A program made the translations under genes and the position numbers. A stretch of DNA of 27,500 bases from Paulinella micropora (lineage: Eukaryota > Cercozoa > Imbricatea > Euglyphida > Paulinellidae), in contig WBZZ01002738.1 in the NCBI GenBank assembly GCA_019918135.1, positions 102,501 through 130,000 on the forward strand. The letters run 5' to 3'. The notes beneath the pieces were generated by a model. That model did no database searches. It saw nothing but the letters and a program-made list of their open reading frames with translations, and was not told the DNA's origin. Positions 24,501 to 27,500 of the stretch are shown piece by piece (the stretch's first letter is position 1; the number at the start of each line of letters is the position of its first letter).

Positions 24501-27500
24501 CGGACCCACAGCCAGTGCAGCCGACGGGGGTCTCGCCGTCCACGAGCCAGCGGTTGGCCGTGGCGGCGAAGTGCACGGCCGCGGCCGCGATGTGGCTCGT
24601 GTCGCTCAGCGAGACGAGCCCGTCGCCGTCCGTGTCGCCCGCGGTGGGGAAGGGCCCCACGGGCGCGGGCCCCGTGTCCGCCGGCGCGTCCGCCAGCGCG
24701 CGCCGCCGCCGCAGCGACGGGGCGGCCGCGTACCCGGCCGCCAGCGTAGTGTTGCCGGCTACCACCACGTAGGCCTCGGACGCGCCCAGGGGCGGCAGGC
24801 CCGCGGCGGCCGTCCAGTCGTGGACGGCGGAGCCGGCCGCGTCGAGCGCGCGCAGCTGGACCAAGAACCCCGTGAGCGCGTAGCGGCCGGACGCGCCGGG
24901 GCGCAGCGGCAGGCGCAGCGTGCACACGTGCACCTCCCCGGCCAGCGCGCTGCGCCGCCGGGTCCAGGGCCTGCACCTGCCAGAACAGCCAGCGCGCGTA
25001 GCACAGCTCGGAGAAGCGGGGTTCGTAGCTAGGGGCCCGGCCGAGCACGAAGCGCACGTCCAGCCCGTGCGGGTTCTCGGGGCAGAAGGCCGGCAGCGCG
25101 TCGCAGGCGCCGCCGACCTCGCCAACCGCCGCCAGCAGCAGGTCGACGTCCCACGCGCGGTCGTCCAGGCACAGCGCGACCTGGCAGGACGCGAGCCTGG
25201 CCGGGCCGGCGTGGCACGCCACGGGCAGCCACAGCTCCTGCCGGCCGGGCCACACGACGGAGTCCTGCACTGCGCACGGCACCCCCCGGCGGCGCCGAAG
25301 CCGGCCTCGAACGGGCCGGGCGCCAGGTTGAGCGCCACCGGCGCCGACGCGTTGAGCTCCCGGCTGGCGTTGGCGGGGCACAGCACCGTCACGTACGCCG
25401 TGTTGACTTGGTAAGAGTTCAGGCGGGGGCGCAGCGCCCCCGTGGCCGGGTCCACGGCCGCCCGCGTGCCGTCCAGCCCGAAGCGGATCAGCTGCGCGGC
25501 CTCGGGGGGGGACAGGTCCGCCAGGGGCCGCAGCCACCAGCCGCCCTCGAAGTGCACCAGGACGCCGTCGGGGTCGGGGCGGGCGCCCGCGCGGGGCACG
25601 GTCCAGGGCCCGGCGGCGGCGGCGCCGCCGCCCGGCGCGTACGACACGTTGGCGCCCACGGCGGGCCAGGGCTCCGTCGACACCGCCACCGACACGGGGC
25701 ACGACTCCAGCCGCCACGCCGGGCCGGGGGGGAAGCGGGCGCGCCACGCGTTCGTGCCGTTCGTGCCGTTCGTGCCGGGCGCGGCGGCCCGCAGCGGCCG
25801 GGCACAGCCCGGGCGCGGGCGGGCGTCCAGGCGCACGGCCCCGTCCGCGCCCGGCCCGTCCAGGCCCACGTGGGCGCTGAGGTCGGCCTCCGCCGCGGGC
25901 GCGCCGGCGCTCAGGCGCCCCCGGGCCACGAGGCAGCCGGCCGAGTACAGCTGGCTGCAGTGCAGGGGCCGCAGCGCCCCGCCCTGCTCGCAGGTCGCGA
26001 GCGGCTGCCCCGCCGGCGCGAAGGGCGCGTAGTAGTCGGCCCGCAGCTCCAGCGCCACCAGGTCGTACACCACCAGGTCCACCCGCGCCGGGGGCAGGCC
26101 GGGCCACGCCGCCTCCAGCCACGCCGCCCCCGGCCGTGCCAGGGCTTCCGCGCAGGCGCGGCCTGGGGTGAGCAGCGCCACGCCCCGGCCGCCTGCACGA
26201 CGAGGCGCGGGTCCTCCGTCACCACGTACGCCGCCGGCTCGCCCTCGAACCACAGCAGCGCCCGCCAGTCCGTGCAGTCCGGGGCCGACACGGGCGCGTA
26301 GGTGGCGGCCGAGCCCGCCGGCGCCACGGCGTGCGCCACCTCGACGGTGAGCCGCACCGGGCGGGGGGGGCTAGTCAGCAGCCAGCCCGGCGCCGTCTGG
26401 CCGCCCCACGACGCCTGCAGGTGCGGGCCCCACGGCAGCGGCGGGGCGCCGACCGGCAGCACCAACTGCCAGCCGCCGTCCGAGCGCGAGACCAGCAGCG
26501 ATTCGTCGCCGGGGCCGGCCAGCGACGCCTCGGCCGACACGTCGCGGTAGTGGCCGCACGGGTCCACGGCCCACACGAGCGCCGTGGCCCAAGCGCCGGT
26601 GGAGTCCAGCAGGCCCCCGGCGGAGGCGGAGGCGGCGGCGGCGCGGAAGCGCAGCTCCCCCTGGGTCCCGCCCGGCGGCCCCCCCACCGGGCCCGGGCGG
26701 CCGGGCCCAGCACCGTGACGGCCGCCAGGCGCTCTACGGCGCCGGGCCCGGCCAGGCGCGCTACGGCGCTGGGCCCGGCGCCGTCCACCGCCGCCAGCAG
26801 GCCCGGCGCCGCCTCGCAGCGCCGCGCGGCCACCCGGCCGGGCTCGTGGTCGGCCGCGCGGCTGTGGCTGTACACGGGCACCAGGCACAGCCGGGCCCCG
26901 GCAGGGCACCCGGCGCCGCAGGGCAGGCCCCGCAGCGCCGGCAGGCCCTCGGGCGCGGCGTAGGCCCCCACCAGGAACGGCGGCCGCAGGGCCACGCGCA
27001 GCGACGGCTCGCCATTCACCGCGACGGCCGTGTTGGCCCCGAACAGCCGCGGCCCGGCGGCGCCGCGGGACACGAGCGACACGACCAGGCCGTGCAAGGC
27101 CAGCACGCCGGCGCCCGCCCGGTACCGGATGGTGGCCAGGGGGGCGTAGCCCGCGGCGCCGGGCGCGGCGGCCGCCAGCGCCACAAAGGACAGCCTCAGC
27201 TGCTCGCCGTCGGCCCACCAGACGAGCGTCCCCCCCCGCACGTCCGCGTGCGGCGGCTCGCGGGCCAGCACCAGGCGGGCGCGCCACTCGCTGTCCGGGG
27301 CGAGCGGCCACCACGGCGCCTCGGCCAGCACGTACGGCCCCGACCCGTCCGCGGCCGGGGCCGGACGGCAGCCGGCGGGCGGGCACGGCGGGGGCACCAG
27401 GCGCACCCGCCACTCCTGCGGCGGCGGCGGCCGGAAGTCGGGGGGCGCGCCGGGCACCTGCAGGGACGCCACCACCGTCCGCTCGGCCGCGAAGGACCCG
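21567..27500 (-). CDS. Giant type-I membrane glycoprotein, partial, with five frame changes
   Basis: One gene read from the right edge (open, so the N-terminus is missing) to TGA 21569-21567, about 1,970 codons. The coding frame changes near 26700, 26190, 25284, 24955 and 22643, several at or near G/C runs. The ectodomain is rich in Trp, Pro and Cys with many N-x-S/T sites, including an NGTNGTN run. A calcium-loop motif DTDGDGLVSLSD (24636-24601) matches EF-hand/dockerin-like loops. A Ser/Ala/Pro stalk follows (23190-23800), then a second Cys-containing ectodomain (about 21950-23190). One transmembrane helix, PLLWLATVCLCAVGA (about 21835-21785), is followed by a Cys-rich tail (CRQCHCCFRC, CARCRELGECRCE) that could be palmitoylated or bind zinc. 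Probably a surface or envelope protein. No family recognised. Confidence 0.6.
23190..23800 (-). repeat. Ser/Ala/Pro low-complexity stalk (minisatellite)
   Basis: About 600 bp of short units encoding SASASP, SSSASPS and PGPSASAS on the minus strand, likely O-glycosylated and extended, as in mucin-like stalks. The opposite strand is an open but meaningless Glu/Asp/Ala frame. The repeat is prone to slippage. Confidence 0.8.

Noticed and set aside
1..27500. tRNA or rRNA genes
   Set aside because: None could be recognised on either strand by eye; a covariance-model scan was not possible.

Overview
ORGANISM. Nothing here looks bacterial: there are no Shine-Dalgarno-led operons, tRNAs, rRNA or IS elements. 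The recognisable proteins are of eukaryotic or large-DNA-virus type: a ubiquitin-specific protease, a protein-kinase domain, three related seven-pass membrane proteins, an ankyrin-like protein and a very large N-glycosylated mucin-like membrane protein. Genes are single-exon, lie on both strands, and are separated by spacers of 0.1-1 kb full of poly-A, poly-G, poly-C and GA/CT tracts. This layout would suit a large DNA virus, most likely integrated and decaying in a protist genome, but I see no hallmark gene (no major capsid protein, DNA polymerase, packaging ATPase or primase). A compact GC-rich protist chromosome stays open.

LAYOUT. 1-853 is AT-rich and gene-free. 854 to about 3749 holds a degraded gag/protease-like retroelement ORF chain, tentatively Ty1/copia-type, that stops abruptly at a CT microsatellite. 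From about 3.8 kb the character changes: USP-type deubiquitinase (minus, 3797-4989), unknown protein (plus, 4946-5505), protein kinase with a long C-terminal extension (minus, 5622-7517), small helical protein (plus, 8312-8574), a chain of segments that reads as one roughly 896-codon protein with an isochorismatase-like first part (minus, 9023-11713), two paralogous 7TM genes (plus, 12621-13520 and 14135-14939), ankyrin-like protein (plus, 16008-17144), a third 7TM gene broken by a 29-bp tandem duplication (minus, 17328-18142), a 1-kb repeat-rich intergenic region with two copies of a long palindrome (18143-19173), two unknown proteins that converge on a shared TTAA (19174-20417 plus, 20414-21154 minus), and a giant type-I membrane glycoprotein running off the right edge (minus, 21567-27500). 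G+C rises by eye from about one third at the left end to roughly three quarters at the right.

STATE OF THE GENES. Many genes are broken by one-base shifts, some at homopolymers (which could be assembly errors). Two breaks are tandem duplications of 34 and 29 bp, and there are two in-frame stops. These are hard to explain as sequencing error and point to real decay of at least some genes. In each multi-segment gene I checked, the inferred one-base corrections bring the total back to a whole number of codons, which supports the joined gene models.

HOW THE PARTS MAY WORK TOGETHER. The USP and kinase could remodel host ubiquitin and phosphorylation signalling; the 7TM family and the giant glycoprotein would sit in membranes or an envelope. 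The palindrome pair lies between divergent genes, as some viral replication origins do. A 12-bp palindrome, ttttaattaaaa, or a variant, lies between converging genes at three places and is a candidate shared 3'-end signal. These roles are inference from family and position.
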